Shown here: positions 37,174-46,357 of the stretch, in pieces
Layout of the letters: the number at the start of each line of letters is the position of its first letter
Position numbering within the stretch: position 1 is the stretch's first letter
Source: JBBATK01 sp044228685
GTDB taxonomy: Bacteria > Bacteroidota > Ignavibacteria > Kapaibacteriales > NICIL-2
DNA length: 64,000 nt
Reading direction: 5' to 3'
NCBI GenBank assembly: GCA_044228685.1
Contig: JBGAUL010000020.1
Span: 1 to 64,000, forward strand
Made by a program: the position numbers and the translations under genes
Notes under the pieces: generated by a model
The model's input: only the letters and a program-made list of their open reading frames with translations
What the model was told of the DNA's origin: nothing
Databases searched by the model: none

Positions 37174-39042
37174 CTACTCGATATCCAACTTCTGACTGTA
37201 TTTCTTCTTGATAGCCGCAGCGTCTTCGTTGGCTTTGACTTCAGTTGCATATCCCCACAACTTGACGCGACAAGCCGGCATTCCCTTAACCAGAACACGC
37301 TCATAGTACGCGCGGTAGCCACGTTTTTCCCACTGCTCAGTGTACTTCATTGCTTCGTTCTCGGTGTAGCAGTATTCGGCTACGAGTTCGTAGGGTAGGA
37401 TACTCGGATCAAGCCAGCGTACTTCAACGCGACGGTTGAATTTCTTCTGCCAATCACTTTGTTGGAAGTAGTAGATAGGTTTTAGATCTCCGACAGCTTT
37501 GCCACGTAGTTGCGAAGAATTGACGCCGAGTTCAACAAGTCGACGACGAACGCTTTGGATGCGATCAAGCGCAAGTTGACGCATTGCGTCTTCATCTCCC
37601 TCAGCACTACTATGACCACTAATCTCAATAACCTTCTTGGGATTGTCTTTCAATACTTGAGCTACCGACTTGAGTAATGGAAGATACTCGTCCATCACTT
37701 CTGTTTGGCGGAATCCAAACATGCTCAGTGCTTGATAGCGTGGTTGCGTACTCTCGCTTGTTGCTGACCAACTGAATTGTTCGAGAAATGTCGTGTCGCG
37801 TGTTTTGAGTCTCAGTGTAATAGCAGCACTGTCGCATGCGCGAAGAACATTCGACTGCATCGGGATTTGCAAAACATAGGCACCGTGAATGCTGTATGTA
37901 ATCTCACGAAGGATGTTGGTGATCTCAGGTGCTTTTTCATTAGACAGAGCATAATAACGACCGCCGGTTTGCGATGCGATGTAGCGGAGCGGGTAGGAAT
38001 CGACTAAGTCACCGATGCCTATAGTGAAGACGCGTGTCTGACGGAGCTTTGCTTTTTGAATAATGTCTTCTGCTGTATATATAAAAGAAGAATTGTCTGC
38101 ACCGGTAGAAATCAAAACGACAATGTTTCGTGTTTTCTCGCGAGCCTCAAGACGTTGCAGGGCAGTGTAGGTGCAGCGCATGCTTGCATTGAGACCCTGT
38201 GCTTCGCCGACAAACAGCTCACCGAGATTATTCAGCTTATCCTTGGTCATGTGAGAGCAAACAATGCGCGGCTCTTGGTTAAAGGATATGACGCTCAACT
38301 TATCACCTGTGCCCATGTAAAAGGGGTAATCGCTGACCGCTTTACGAACCGGAACATCGACGTCTTCAGAAGTTGAAGAGCGGTCGATGCAAATTGTCAT
38401 CATCATGCGAATGTCAGAGCGTATCCACTTTTCTTCAAGAACGATTGGCTGATATTCGGTCGTCAAAGCGTTACACTGTGATCGCAAACTCAATGCAAGT
38501 TGATCTGCCGGGAGCATCGAGAGTTGGTTGCCGTACTGATCCAGAAATACAGTTCGCAAAGCAAGCACGTGATGTGTTGAATCAGGATACTCTACTTGCA
38601 GAATCTTCATGTTTGCAATGGAATTCAGACTTCCGTTTTGCTGGTAGCCAACGTAGTAGGGAGAATTCTCACTGTTACTTCGTGGGGCAAGTGAATAACC
38701 TTGAACATCACCACCGCGTTGAGGTACTTTGGGAAGATCAGGTTCGTAGACGCGAATGGTCCAGGTCAATTCCGATGAGTCATTCGAACGATGTGCTCGA
38801 ACTGTATAGGTCGTTGTTTGTTGTGGAGTGACGAAGATCTGGAAGACTCTTGGGTAGTGCGTTGTATCGCCAACCACATTGACATAGTCTGCTTCATCGA
38901 ATTGCCAACTTAAGAATGCACGGCCACCGCGAACAGTTTCCTTTTGTCCGTTAATCTGATCTTGATTTGGTCGAGCGTGAAGTGCGAATTGACAGCTGAT
39001 CCACAGCGTCAATAGCATTATGACAATGCGCGTACGTGGCAT
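37174..39042 (-). CDS. Exported VWA - OmpA - SPOR protein
   Basis: 622 residues. A signal peptide (~1-23) is followed by an Ig-like N-terminal part to ~115. A von Willebrand A domain lies around 205-400, with a MIDAS-like CIDRSSTS (D-x-S-x-T), ISFNQEPR and VVLISTGADNSS. An OmpA C-terminal peptidoglycan-binding domain is at ~445-540 (VIEISGHSSAEGDEDAMRQLALDRIQSV ... FNRRVEV, with the usual NRRV ending), and a SPOR-like domain at ~550-620 (YTENEAMKYTEQWEKRGYRAYYERV). Two wall-binding domains point to a periplasmic anchor that presents a metal-dependent protein-binding VWA module. T9SS includes OmpA-type wall anchors such as PorE, so a T9SS/motor role is possible but unproven. The gene precedes lptD's 3' end on the same strand by 129 bp. 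Confidence 0.8.
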   Translation of the reverse strand: MPRTRIVIMLLTLWISCQFALHARPNQDQINGQKETVRGGRAFLSWQFDEADYVNVVGDTTHYPRVFQIFVTPQQTTTYTVRAHRSNDSSELTWTIRVYEPDLPKVPQRGGDVQGYSLAPRSNSENSPYYVGYQQNGSLNSIANMKILQVEYPDSTHHVLALRTVFLDQYGNQLSMLPADQLALSLRSQCNALTTEYQPIVLEEKWIRSDIRMMMTICIDRSSTSEDVDVPVRKAVSDYPFYMGTGDKLSVISFNQEPRIVCSHMTKDKLNNLGELFVGEAQGLNASMRCTYTALQRLEAREKTRNIVVLISTGADNSSFIYTAEDIIQKAKLRQTRVFTIGIGDLVDSYPLRYIASQTGGRYYALSNEKAPEITNILREITYSIHGAYVLQIPMQSNVLRACDSAAITLRLKTRDTTFLEQFSWSATSESTQPRYQALSMFGFRQTEVMDEYLPLLKSVAQVLKDNPKKVIEISGHSSAEGDEDAMRQLALDRIQSVRRRLVELGVNSSQLRGKAVGDLKPIYYFQQSDWQKKFNRRVEVRWLDPSILPYELVAEYCYTENEAMKYTEQWEKRGYRAYYERVLVKGMPACRVKLWGYATEVKANEDAAAIKKKYSQKLDIE

Positions 39043-39171
39043 GTAACATCCTTGTAGGTGACCCCTTTGAATGCGAATATAGCGGTTATACGGCTTGAGT
39101 TAGCAAGGGGAAGAGCTAATAGCCGTTGAGACTTGAATATTATCGACCACCGGGAGCCGAGAACAAAGTCC

Positions 39172-41883
39172 CTACTGAATATAGGTGCTGCTACGCTTCT
39201 CAATTTTCAAATCATGTAGCACTGAAGAAGTGGGGCTAAAGCTCAGGTAAAAACCTCTGTAACTTCCTGTGGGATACCAGGTTATGTCTAATTGCCAGCA
39301 GTGAATTACCTTGTGAATACTGATGCTTGGGGCGGCAAAATTGCGATTGAGCAGGTCGTAGTTGAGTCCGCCGCTTAATGACCATGACTTCGTCAAGCTC
39401 AGGTTCATCGAGGTCTGTATGCTCAGATTTTGAGCCGCGGTCAGACTGGCAAAGGTCTTGTTGTAGCTGTAGTTCAGATTGACAGTAGCTGACCACGGAA
39501 AATTCAAAGGCGTATAACCTGGCGAGCTGTCTCCGAACTCATCGTTATCAGCATCCTGATAATCCAATCGACGACGGAAACGGTCGCCAACTCCTTGGTG
39601 CGTGGTATCAATCGAGGTCGAGTCATGATTTGACCCTGATGCACTGAACGATCCGGATCCAATAGTTGTGGTCAAATAGAACTGAAATGACGTCAGTCGA
39701 AGCGGAAATTTGCCTTTTGAAAGGAGCGTTTGGTCTATACGTTTATATGAACCGGTTGCAACATTATTCGTGTCCAGGATCGGCGCTTCGTCATACATGG
39801 TCGTCGTGAAGTTCGTGTTGAAACTCAGACTTCCAATTGCCGGTGTGCGCAGCGTCCAGCTAATGTCATTCGACTTCAAGGAATCCTTGATGAAGTTGTA
39901 ACTGCTTCCAACCAAGAGTCTGAACAATTCAACTTTACGATCGGCTGAATCACCAAAGATCTTTGCGTCAAAAGCGTTGTCTAGCGACCAATTCAAAGCC
40001 AAGGACTTCGACTGCGAAGCAATACCACCACCATCAAGTTCATAGCGAGAATAGATGATGCTTTGAGCGATGCGATTGACGGAATCCGCAGGACGTTGAT
40101 AACGCGAGTAGAATCCGTACTTCTCGGGAGAGAAATCAGGAGTGTAACTCAAACTGATCTGAGGACGAACCGTGTGACGAATTGCAAATCGCCCTAGTGC
40201 CAGTGGACTGCCATACAGTGTACTTGATGCACCGATGCCAATGCTGCTGCTGTATTCAAAGTAGGCTCCGTTTTCAATCACATCGATTGGCTGTTTTGTG
40301 GCTGTGTCAAATGACCTTGTGATTCGACGTGGGTATGCATTCGCGCTGAAGCTTATGGTTGGCGACAATGTCACAAAACCCAGCTTAGGTGACAAGCTGA
40401 TAGAAGGATTAAAATGCCATGCTGCTTTAGTTCGATCCACATACACGGTATCGACAACTTGCTTCGTGACGAGTTTTTGAAGCGCCGTGTCGAAGTACGT
40501 GGTGTCGTGTGTTGGATTCGTGATGCTATGAGAATACTGTTTCGCCGCACTGGTTGTCGCGTTGATACTCAAGTCACCTAACCACGAGTTTGGCAAGAGC
40601 GTCTTCAGCGGAAAAAATGCCGGTATGTTCAGCGAGATTGACGGTGTTTGATCGTAGGTCTTTACTTGAATGTCTTGATTGCGCGTATAGCCAAGCGACA
40701 ACGACATGTTGTTGTCAAAAGTGTGAGTGAGCCCCGCAGAACTATACACTAACTGCTGAATACGCTGAGCAAGAGTTGTCAGAGTATTGCGGTTGAAATC
40801 ATTGGATTGAAAGTTGATATTAGCCGTGAATCTCGTAGTTGGGTCAAAGACCTGATTGTGCTGCCAATTGAGCTTGTACTCCTTGGTGTAGTCTGTTCGT
40901 GGATCGGGTCGAACATAAGCATAGGACATCTTAAGATTCCCGTCCAAGACATAGCGCAGATTATAGTTCCACGCGTTGTTAACCTGGATGCCTCCTTTGG
41001 AATAGAGGTCAAAGGTCAATTGAGTGTCATAGTAGTCGCTTAAGGCGAAATAATATCCTAGGTTTTGAAACGCGACTCCGCGATTAGCATCGACATATGG
41101 TCGTGGAATGAGTAGTCCGCTTTGGCGACCGGATTTAGTGGGGAAGAAGAGTCCGATGGGCAAGTACAGAATAGGAACATCCTGCACGTACAAATACACG
41201 TCATTGAGCAGAATCCTATCGCCCGGAATGACTTTCATTTTCGGTGAGGAAAAGTAAAAGTGGGGATGGGGATGATCGCATGTCGTGTAGCAGCCATTCT
41301 CAACAAACAAACTCTGGTCAGAATTTCGACGAATACGCGAACCGAAGAAGAACGCGTTGTCGATGGTCGTTTCACCCAAGGAAACCGTACCTGCTTGCAT
41401 CTTGAAATTATACTTGATGACCTCGCCTGCGTACTCTTTGCCCGCATCACTAAACTTTGGAAAGCCAAAACGTTTACCGTTCGAATCAGCCCCTGCGCTC
41501 GCAGTCATGACTCCCGAGTCAAAGTGAATTTCAATGACTTCAGACTCAATCTTTTGGCTTCTGTATTTCGTATTTGCATTACCTCTCAAGCGCAGAGTCT
41601 TATCGCGAACGCGGAACACTGCAGAGTCTGCAGCATAGTAACTGACGACTGTGTCGATGCCGCTACTTCCTTTTTTAAGACTGTCTTTCGAAGAGAATTC
41701 CGAAGCTGTGTGTATGATGCGTGCAGAGTCCGTGCGTGAAGAATCGATCTGCAAAGGGGAGTTTGCTTTTAACTCAGTACCATCTATAACCAAGACAAGC
41801 AGCACAAGTGCCAGCATCGTAAGCGATGGAAGACACAAGTGTGGACGAGACTTGAATGTCGACTGGTGAAACTCTGGAGCCAC
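39172..41883 (-). CDS. lptD: LPS-assembly protein LptD
   Basis: Outer-membrane translocon that inserts lipopolysaccharide into the outer leaflet. It spans about 903 residues from a GTG at 41883, or 881 from the ATG at 41817, which directly starts the hydrophobic signal. The N-terminal OstA/LptA-like beta-jellyroll holds FRVRDKTLRLRGNANTKY and EVIEIHFDSG, then the GCYTTCDHPHPHFYF cysteine segment, then ILLNDVYLYVQDVPILYLPIGLFFP and SGRQSGLLIP, all LptD hallmarks. A long C-terminal barrel of alternating strands follows. It sits 12 bp downstream of the LolA/LolB-like gene. Together with the LptG-type permease it shows that this is an LPS-bearing diderm. Confidence 0.93.
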   Translation of the reverse strand: MAPEFHQSTFKSRPHLCLPSLTMLALVLLVLVIDGTELKANSPLQIDSSRTDSARIIHTASEFSSKDSLKKGSSGIDTVVSYYAADSAVFRVRDKTLRLRGNANTKYRSQKIESEVIEIHFDSGVMTASAGADSNGKRFGFPKFSDAGKEYAGEVIKYNFKMQAGTVSLGETTIDNAFFFGSRIRRNSDQSLFVENGCYTTCDHPHPHFYFSSPKMKVIPGDRILLNDVYLYVQDVPILYLPIGLFFPTKSGRQSGLLIPRPYVDANRGVAFQNLGYYFALSDYYDTQLTFDLYSKGGIQVNNAWNYNLRYVLDGNLKMSYAYVRPDPRTDYTKEYKLNWQHNQVFDPTTRFTANINFQSNDFNRNTLTTLAQRIQQLVYSSAGLTHTFDNNMSLSLGYTRNQDIQVKTYDQTPSISLNIPAFFPLKTLLPNSWLGDLSINATTSAAKQYSHSITNPTHDTTYFDTALQKLVTKQVVDTVYVDRTKAAWHFNPSISLSPKLGFVTLSPTISFSANAYPRRITRSFDTATKQPIDVIENGAYFEYSSSIGIGASSTLYGSPLALGRFAIRHTVRPQISLSYTPDFSPEKYGFYSRYQRPADSVNRIAQSIIYSRYELDGGGIASQSKSLALNWSLDNAFDAKIFGDSADRKVELFRLLVGSSYNFIKDSLKSNDISWTLRTPAIGSLSFNTNFTTTMYDEAPILDTNNVATGSYKRIDQTLLSKGKFPLRLTSFQFYLTTTIGSGSFSASGSNHDSTSIDTTHQGVGDRFRRRLDYQDADNDEFGDSSPGYTPLNFPWSATVNLNYSYNKTFASLTAAQNLSIQTSMNLSLTKSWSLSGGLNYDLLNRNFAAPSISIHKVIHCWQLDITWYPTGSYRGFYLSFSPTSSVLHDLKIEKRSSTYIQ

Positions 41884-41895
41884 GTTGGTTAACGG

Positions 41896-42681
41896 TTAAT
41901 CTAACTTCGTATGTTTTACGCCTTTGGGAAGCGTAAATGTGTACAGCTCATTCTTGGGATTAATCACAAGATCAGTAACTACGAAGCGAGCCGTTAGGTT
42001 ACGTTGAGGAAAGCTCATAGTGATTGTCTTTGGAAACACGACTCCACTACGTACTTGATAGTCGGAGAATTTGATATTCATGAGGATTTCTCCGTTGCGT
42101 GCTTTTCGCTGATAGGTCAACAGACTTCCATCGACAGGTGAAATCTTCGCAAAGTCTACAAATCGTTCGTCTTGCGCGTATGAATAAATCCGAGCCGTAT
42201 CACTTGAGAACTTTTCTTGAAAAGTGTATGTGCTATCGGCGTAGGGCACTTCACAACGCATCAAATGAATAATGTCGTTGTAGCTCAATGGTATCGGCAT
42301 TCTCTGTTCCATTGCCGGCGATTGCGGATCGCCTTCGAGCACTTCCGTTTTCAGAGCGTCAAAGTAGACCATCGAACTGGGGCAGGCAGATAACTCGCCA
42401 AGAACTATTCCGAAAGGACCATGAAAAGTCATGCGAATGGAATCCGTCTTGAGTATTGAAATTCTACAACTTCCATTGATTTGATCGGCATCGACCGTTA
42501 GGTCAATATCACTTTCCAAACGATATGCGACCAGACTACCATTAGCATGTGCCGGTTTTCGATCCGGGGTTGTGGCACTTGAGTCATGATTAAACGTGAC
42601 AAGGGCATTTGCCTTCGATGAAAGCACGAGCAGCGCAATCAAGCAAATCAAAGAAACAATCCTATAAGGTCTTCTATACAT
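41896..42681 (-). CDS. LolA/LolB-like exported protein (DUF4292-type)
   Basis: 261 residues from the ATG at 42681 (a GTG at 42693 is possible). An N-terminal hydrophobic signal is followed by an unclosed-barrel pattern: SDIDLTVDADQINGSCRISILKTDSIRMTFHGPFGIVLGEL in shorter blocks, then YFDALKTEVLEGD, GSLLTYQRKARNGEILMNIKFSDYQ and FPKTITMSFPQRNLTARFVVTDL. This is the order seen in DUF4292 and LolA/LolB folds, which carry lipid or lipoproteins in the periplasm. Its 12-bp spacing to lptD suggests co-transcription and an envelope-assembly role (inference). The lipobox cysteine expected of LolB is not visible. Confidence 0.6.
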   Translation of the reverse strand: MYRRPYRIVSLICLIALLVLSSKANALVTFNHDSSATTPDRKPAHANGSLVAYRLESDIDLTVDADQINGSCRISILKTDSIRMTFHGPFGIVLGELSACPSSMVYFDALKTEVLEGDPQSPAMEQRMPIPLSYNDIIHLMRCEVPYADSTYTFQEKFSSDTARIYSYAQDERFVDFAKISPVDGSLLTYQRKARNGEILMNIKFSDYQVRSGVVFPKTITMSFPQRNLTARFVVTDLVINPKNELYTFTLPKGVKHTKLD

Positions 42682-42778
42682 ATACAATTTCACGTCAAAG
42701 CGTAAAAACGAAATTAGCTATTTTGTCGTCGTAACGAGGACGAATCCCAAACGTCACTCTCACTGATCAAGCGCTACC

Positions 42779-43243
42779 ATGATGTATGTTACTCGCCGGG
42801 CTCAATTCTCCGCTGCACACCGATTATACAATCCGACGTTTAGCGACGAGAAAAACGAGCAAATTTTTGATAAATGCAACAATCCCAAGGGTCATGGTCA
42901 CAATTACACGCTGGAAGTAACAGTGCGTGGTGTACCGGATCCCGAGACCGGCTATGTCAGCGATCTCAAAAAGCTTCGCGATATCATAGACGAACACATC
43001 GTCGATAAAGTTGACCACAAGCATCTAAACTTTGACGTTGACTTTCTGCAGGGGATTATCCCGACAGCTGAAAACATCGTTTTATGTTTCTGGCAGATTC
43101 TGCAGACTAGAATCCATGATGGCGAACTTCATTCTATCAAGCTGTACGAGTCCGAGAACAACTTTGTCGAGTATTTCGGCGAGCCGGTGACGATACCGCG
43201 CTATTCGGCAGCAGGCGTTGAGGAGGTTCGCAGTCATGAGTAG
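42779..43243 (+). CDS. 6-pyruvoyl-tetrahydropterin synthase (PTPS-II type)
   Basis: 154 residues. The zinc histidines are H14 (SAAHRL), H39 and H41 (GHGHNY). The catalytic cysteine is C33 in CNNPKGHGHNY, nearly identical to the animal CNNPNGHGHNY and unlike the CxxxHGH of QueD. The D79-H80 pair and the ESENNF glutamates complete the site. It therefore probably converts dihydroneopterin triphosphate to 6-pyruvoyltetrahydropterin, a step towards biopterin. The gene overlaps folE, whose product supplies its substrate. A queuosine (QueD) role is less likely from the motif, but not excluded. Confidence 0.85.
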   Translation: MMYVTRRAQFSAAHRLYNPTFSDEKNEQIFDKCNNPKGHGHNYTLEVTVRGVPDPETGYVSDLKKLRDIIDEHIVDKVDHKHLNFDVDFLQGIIPTAENIVLCFWQILQTRIHDGELHSIKLYESENNFVEYFGEPVTIPRYSAAGVEEVRSHE

Positions 43244-43943
43244 TACGAATTCAAGCGATTTAGAATTGCAGAACGGTCACGGCACAAACGGCGCATTCCC
43301 AACCAAGAGTAGTCTTGGCTACCCACTCTTTGATGCGAATTCATCACAACCAATTAGCGGTGATGAGCAGGCAGAAATGCTGTCGCGAGTGGAAGAGAAG
43401 GTTGCAGAGATTATGGATATCATGCGAATTGATCGCAATGATTCAAACTCGACGCAGACTCCACGTCGGGTTGCACGCATGTGGGTCAACGAACTTTTTG
43501 CCGGTCGCTATCAAAGTGCTCCTCGCGTGACGGTCTTCCCGAACAGAAAGCAAGTTGATGAGCTCATCATTTCGAAGGGCATCAAAGTCATGTCGGTCTG
43601 TTCGCACCATTGGCAACCGATTTCCGGTGAGTGCACGATTGGCTACTTGCCTGATAAGCATATCATTGGTATTTCAAAGCTCTCTCGAATTGTCGACTGG
43701 TTCTCCCGTCGTGGCCAAATTCAAGAAGAGCTTGGTGAACAAATAGCCGACTACTTGCAGGAAATGTTACAGCCGCGAGCGCTTGGCGTCGTCATTCATT
43801 GCAAACACTACTGCATGATCGCACGTGGTGTTCATGCCGATGAAGACAGAGCAGATATGATTACTTCGGTAATGAGAGGGGAGTTGATGAACGACTTCAA
43901 TCTGAGAAATGAGTTCCTTAAGCTGAGAGATGGACAGCGCTAA
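43236..43943 (+). CDS. folE: GTP cyclohydrolase I
   Basis: 235 residues from the ATG at 43236, preceded by GGAGG at 43221-43225 within the PTPS gene and overlapping its stop by 8 bp. It converts GTP to 7,8-dihydroneopterin triphosphate. Zinc ligands C122, H125 and C193 keep the 71-residue spacing of the E. coli enzyme. CSHHWQPISGECTIGYLP replaces the more common CEHHxxP wording. A ~50-residue N-terminal extension of low complexity is extra. It feeds folate and, through the adjacent PTPS, pterin synthesis. Confidence 0.95.
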   Translation: MSSTNSSDLELQNGHGTNGAFPTKSSLGYPLFDANSSQPISGDEQAEMLSRVEEKVAEIMDIMRIDRNDSNSTQTPRRVARMWVNELFAGRYQSAPRVTVFPNRKQVDELIISKGIKVMSVCSHHWQPISGECTIGYLPDKHIIGISKLSRIVDWFSRRGQIQEELGEQIADYLQEMLQPRALGVVIHCKHYCMIARGVHADEDRADMITSVMRGELMNDFNLRNEFLKLRDGQR

Positions 43944-44629
43944 TGTCTGCATCCAAGACTCGTGCTGCCTCATTGTCGAGAACTCCTTCAACATCGATTG
44001 CTCCGCATCGTTTGTTTGAAGAAGAAGCAGCAAAGGTATATAGCTGTGTTGCAGGAGTTGATGAGGCGGGACGTGGTGCTTTGGCTGGTCCTGTAGTTGC
44101 GGCGGCTGTTGTACTCAAAAGCGATGCAACCAATCTCGAAGCGGTACGAGATTCGAAATTGCTTCGATCCTCGCAGCGAGAAGAACTTGTTGAGATTATC
44201 AAGTCGCAGTCAAAGTACTGGGGAGTAGGAATTGTCGATCACCTTCGCATTGACGAGATCAACATTCTTCAAGCCACCTTCGAGGCGATGGATCAGGCAT
44301 TGACTGCTTGTGGTCCGGAAGTTGATTACGCACTGATCGATGGCAATCGATATCGTCATTCAACCATACCTTTCAAAACCGTAATCGACGGAGATGTATT
44401 GAGTGTTTCGATTGCAGCTGCGTCGATCATCGCAAAAGTTACACGAGATGCATTGATGGTTGAGCTTGACAGTCAATTCCCGAACTATGGTTTTGCCAAG
44501 CACAAAGGCTACGGAACGCTTGCGCACAGAACTGCATTAAAGGAATATGGTCCGTCGCAAGTGCATCGTCGCAGTTTTATAGGTCGCATTCTTACGTCAG
44601 AAGAATCCTTCTTTGAACAGAACACATGA
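43943..44629 (+). CDS. rnhB: Ribonuclease HII
   Basis: 228 residues. Removes RNA primers and single ribonucleotides from DNA. The catalytic motif AGVDEAGRGALAGPVVAAA has the conserved Asp-Glu-Gly, and DSKLLRSSQREEL, IIAKVTRDALM and AKHKGYGT are also present. A ~30-residue N-terminal extension precedes the domain. Its ATG overlaps the folE stop (TAATG), and its own stop overlaps pyrC by 4 bp, showing translational coupling in a four-gene operon. Confidence 0.96.
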   Translation: MSASKTRAASLSRTPSTSIAPHRLFEEEAAKVYSCVAGVDEAGRGALAGPVVAAAVVLKSDATNLEAVRDSKLLRSSQREELVEIIKSQSKYWGVGIVDHLRIDEINILQATFEAMDQALTACGPEVDYALIDGNRYRHSTIPFKTVIDGDVLSVSIAAASIIAKVTRDALMVELDSQFPNYGFAKHKGYGTLAHRTALKEYGPSQVHRRSFIGRILTSEESFFEQNT

Positions 44630-45909
44630 ACACACTGTTTCGCAATATTCGTTTAGTATGGCCATTGGATAATCGCGACGAGCGTATCAATCTGTGGTTG
44701 GTTGATGGAGAGATTCGCTCATGCGACGCAAGCATGCCGGCTATTAGTGCAGAGACGGAGGTCATTGATGGGACGGCACTCGTAGCTAGTCCAGGTCTCT
44801 TTGACATGCACGTGCACCTACGTGAGCCGGGTCAACTGCACAAAGAAAGTATCGCAACGGGAACCCAAGCAGCAGCTGCAGGCGGTTTTACAGGCGTGGT
44901 CTGTATGCCCAATACCGAACCTGCTATTGACTCTTTGGAGACTATTGAATACATCAAGCAAAAGAGTGCGGGTAACATTGTTGATGTTCATTGTTGTGCA
45001 AGTATCACGAAGGGTCGTGTTGGTTCGGACCTTAGCGCTATTCACGCCTTGGCACAAGCCGGTGCGGTTATGTTTTCCGATGACGGCGGCTGCGTCGAAT
45101 CAGCAGAAGTCATGCGCAGAGCATTTGACTATGGCTCATCAATCGATGCTCTTCTTACGCAGCATTGTGAAGAGCACAGCATGACCAAAGATTTCGCGAT
45201 GCACGAAGGAAGGGTATCGGCTGAGCTTGGTCTTAAAGGATATCCAAGTGTTGCAGAAGACATTATAGTAGCGCGTGATATACTTTTGGCGGAGTATTGT
45301 GGTAATCGACGCTATCATGCGGCACATATCAGTTCTGCCGGAACGGTACGACTGATGCGTGAGGCACGGACTCGCGGACAACGCGTTAGTTGTGAGGTAG
45401 CACCGCACCACTTTATTCTCACGGACGAAGCTGTACGCGGTTACAATACCAACGCCAAAATGAACCCACCCTTGCGCACACAGAAGGATGTTGAGGCAAT
45501 ACTGCAAGCATTGAGTGATGGTATCATCGATGTTATTGCAACTGACCATGCTCCTCACGCCGCAATGGAGAAGTCCGTGGAGTTTGACAAAGCACCAAAT
45601 GGTATCGTTGGATTGGAGACGAGCTTGTCGCTTAGTCTCACTGCCCTATATCACACCAAAGCCCTCAGTTTACTATCTGTCATTGACAAACTCGCCGTCG
45701 CACCCCGAAGAATCCTTAACCTTCCTCAACCCGAAATGAAGGTTGGTGCACGCGCCAATCTGAGCATCATTGATCCGGACTTCGAGTGGACTATCCAAGT
45801 GTCACAGTTTAAGTCTCGGTCGCACAACAGTCCCTTTGATGGCCGTCCGGTTCGTGGTCGTGCAATGTGGGTTTGTAACAATGGTATGTTGCAGCGCTGT
45901 ACTGAGTGA
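44626..45909 (+). CDS. pyrC: Dihydroorotase
   Basis: 427 residues, class I dihydroorotase of pyrimidine synthesis, cyclising N-carbamoyl-aspartate to dihydroorotate. The zinc HxH is in FDMHVHLREPG, further metal and substrate residues are in QHCEEHS and AAHISSAG, and the catalytic Asp is in ATDHAPHA. CMPNTEPA and NAKMNPPLR are substrate-binding segments. The length and the presence of all metal ligands indicate an active enzyme and not the inactive PyrX-type. The ATGA overlap with rnhB couples translation. Confidence 0.95.
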   Translation: MNTLFRNIRLVWPLDNRDERINLWLVDGEIRSCDASMPAISAETEVIDGTALVASPGLFDMHVHLREPGQLHKESIATGTQAAAAGGFTGVVCMPNTEPAIDSLETIEYIKQKSAGNIVDVHCCASITKGRVGSDLSAIHALAQAGAVMFSDDGGCVESAEVMRRAFDYGSSIDALLTQHCEEHSMTKDFAMHEGRVSAELGLKGYPSVAEDIIVARDILLAEYCGNRRYHAAHISSAGTVRLMREARTRGQRVSCEVAPHHFILTDEAVRGYNTNAKMNPPLRTQKDVEAILQALSDGIIDVIATDHAPHAAMEKSVEFDKAPNGIVGLETSLSLSLTALYHTKALSLLSVIDKLAVAPRRILNLPQPEMKVGARANLSIIDPDFEWTIQVSQFKSRSHNSPFDGRPVRGRAMWVCNNGMLQRCTE

Positions 45910-46357
45910 CATTCAGCAAGTGAGGGACAAACAATACTATTGTCTTAACTTTCCAATATTCAGTTACTTATCGAAACAGTCGAATCAGTATCGCGTGATG
46001 CGATGCTATTGAGATATCGCGCTGCATTCATTTCGGCGTGCTAATCTAAGAGGGGATAGTCTGAGAGAAGACGTATGAAGCAGTCTTTGATGAGTTGCTT
46101 TTCATTTTCAATATGCACCAACAATTTCACGTTGACTTAGCAACGCTAACACACCTTTCTTCCACGCGCAAACGAGCCCAAGAATTACTTGTGCTAACAG
46201 CTAATACCTCAGAATTTTCGTACTACACGAGCTCGCCAAGATGAACTGCACTTCACGCAGAAATTCTTTTCAACAAATTCGGATTTTCTTTTTGCTAGAG
46301 CTTATCCACAGCGTAATTTGAACATCGAACGGTCTTTACTACACTCTTAGTCACACG
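45910..46357 (+). promoter_or_regulatory. Intergenic region before the respiratory cluster, with one consensus DnaA box
   Basis: No gene is supported in these ~450 bp, which are AT-richer than their surroundings. A perfect DnaA-box sequence TTATCCACA lies at 46302-46310, 48 bp before the cytochrome gene. Only one copy was found, so a replication origin is unlikely. The stretch must hold the main promoter of the respiratory cluster; no clear -7/-33 pair was picked out. Confidence 0.4.

Noticed and set aside
45910..46357. Replication origin (oriC)
   Set aside because: Only one DnaA box and no dnaA, dnaN or unwinding repeat nearby.
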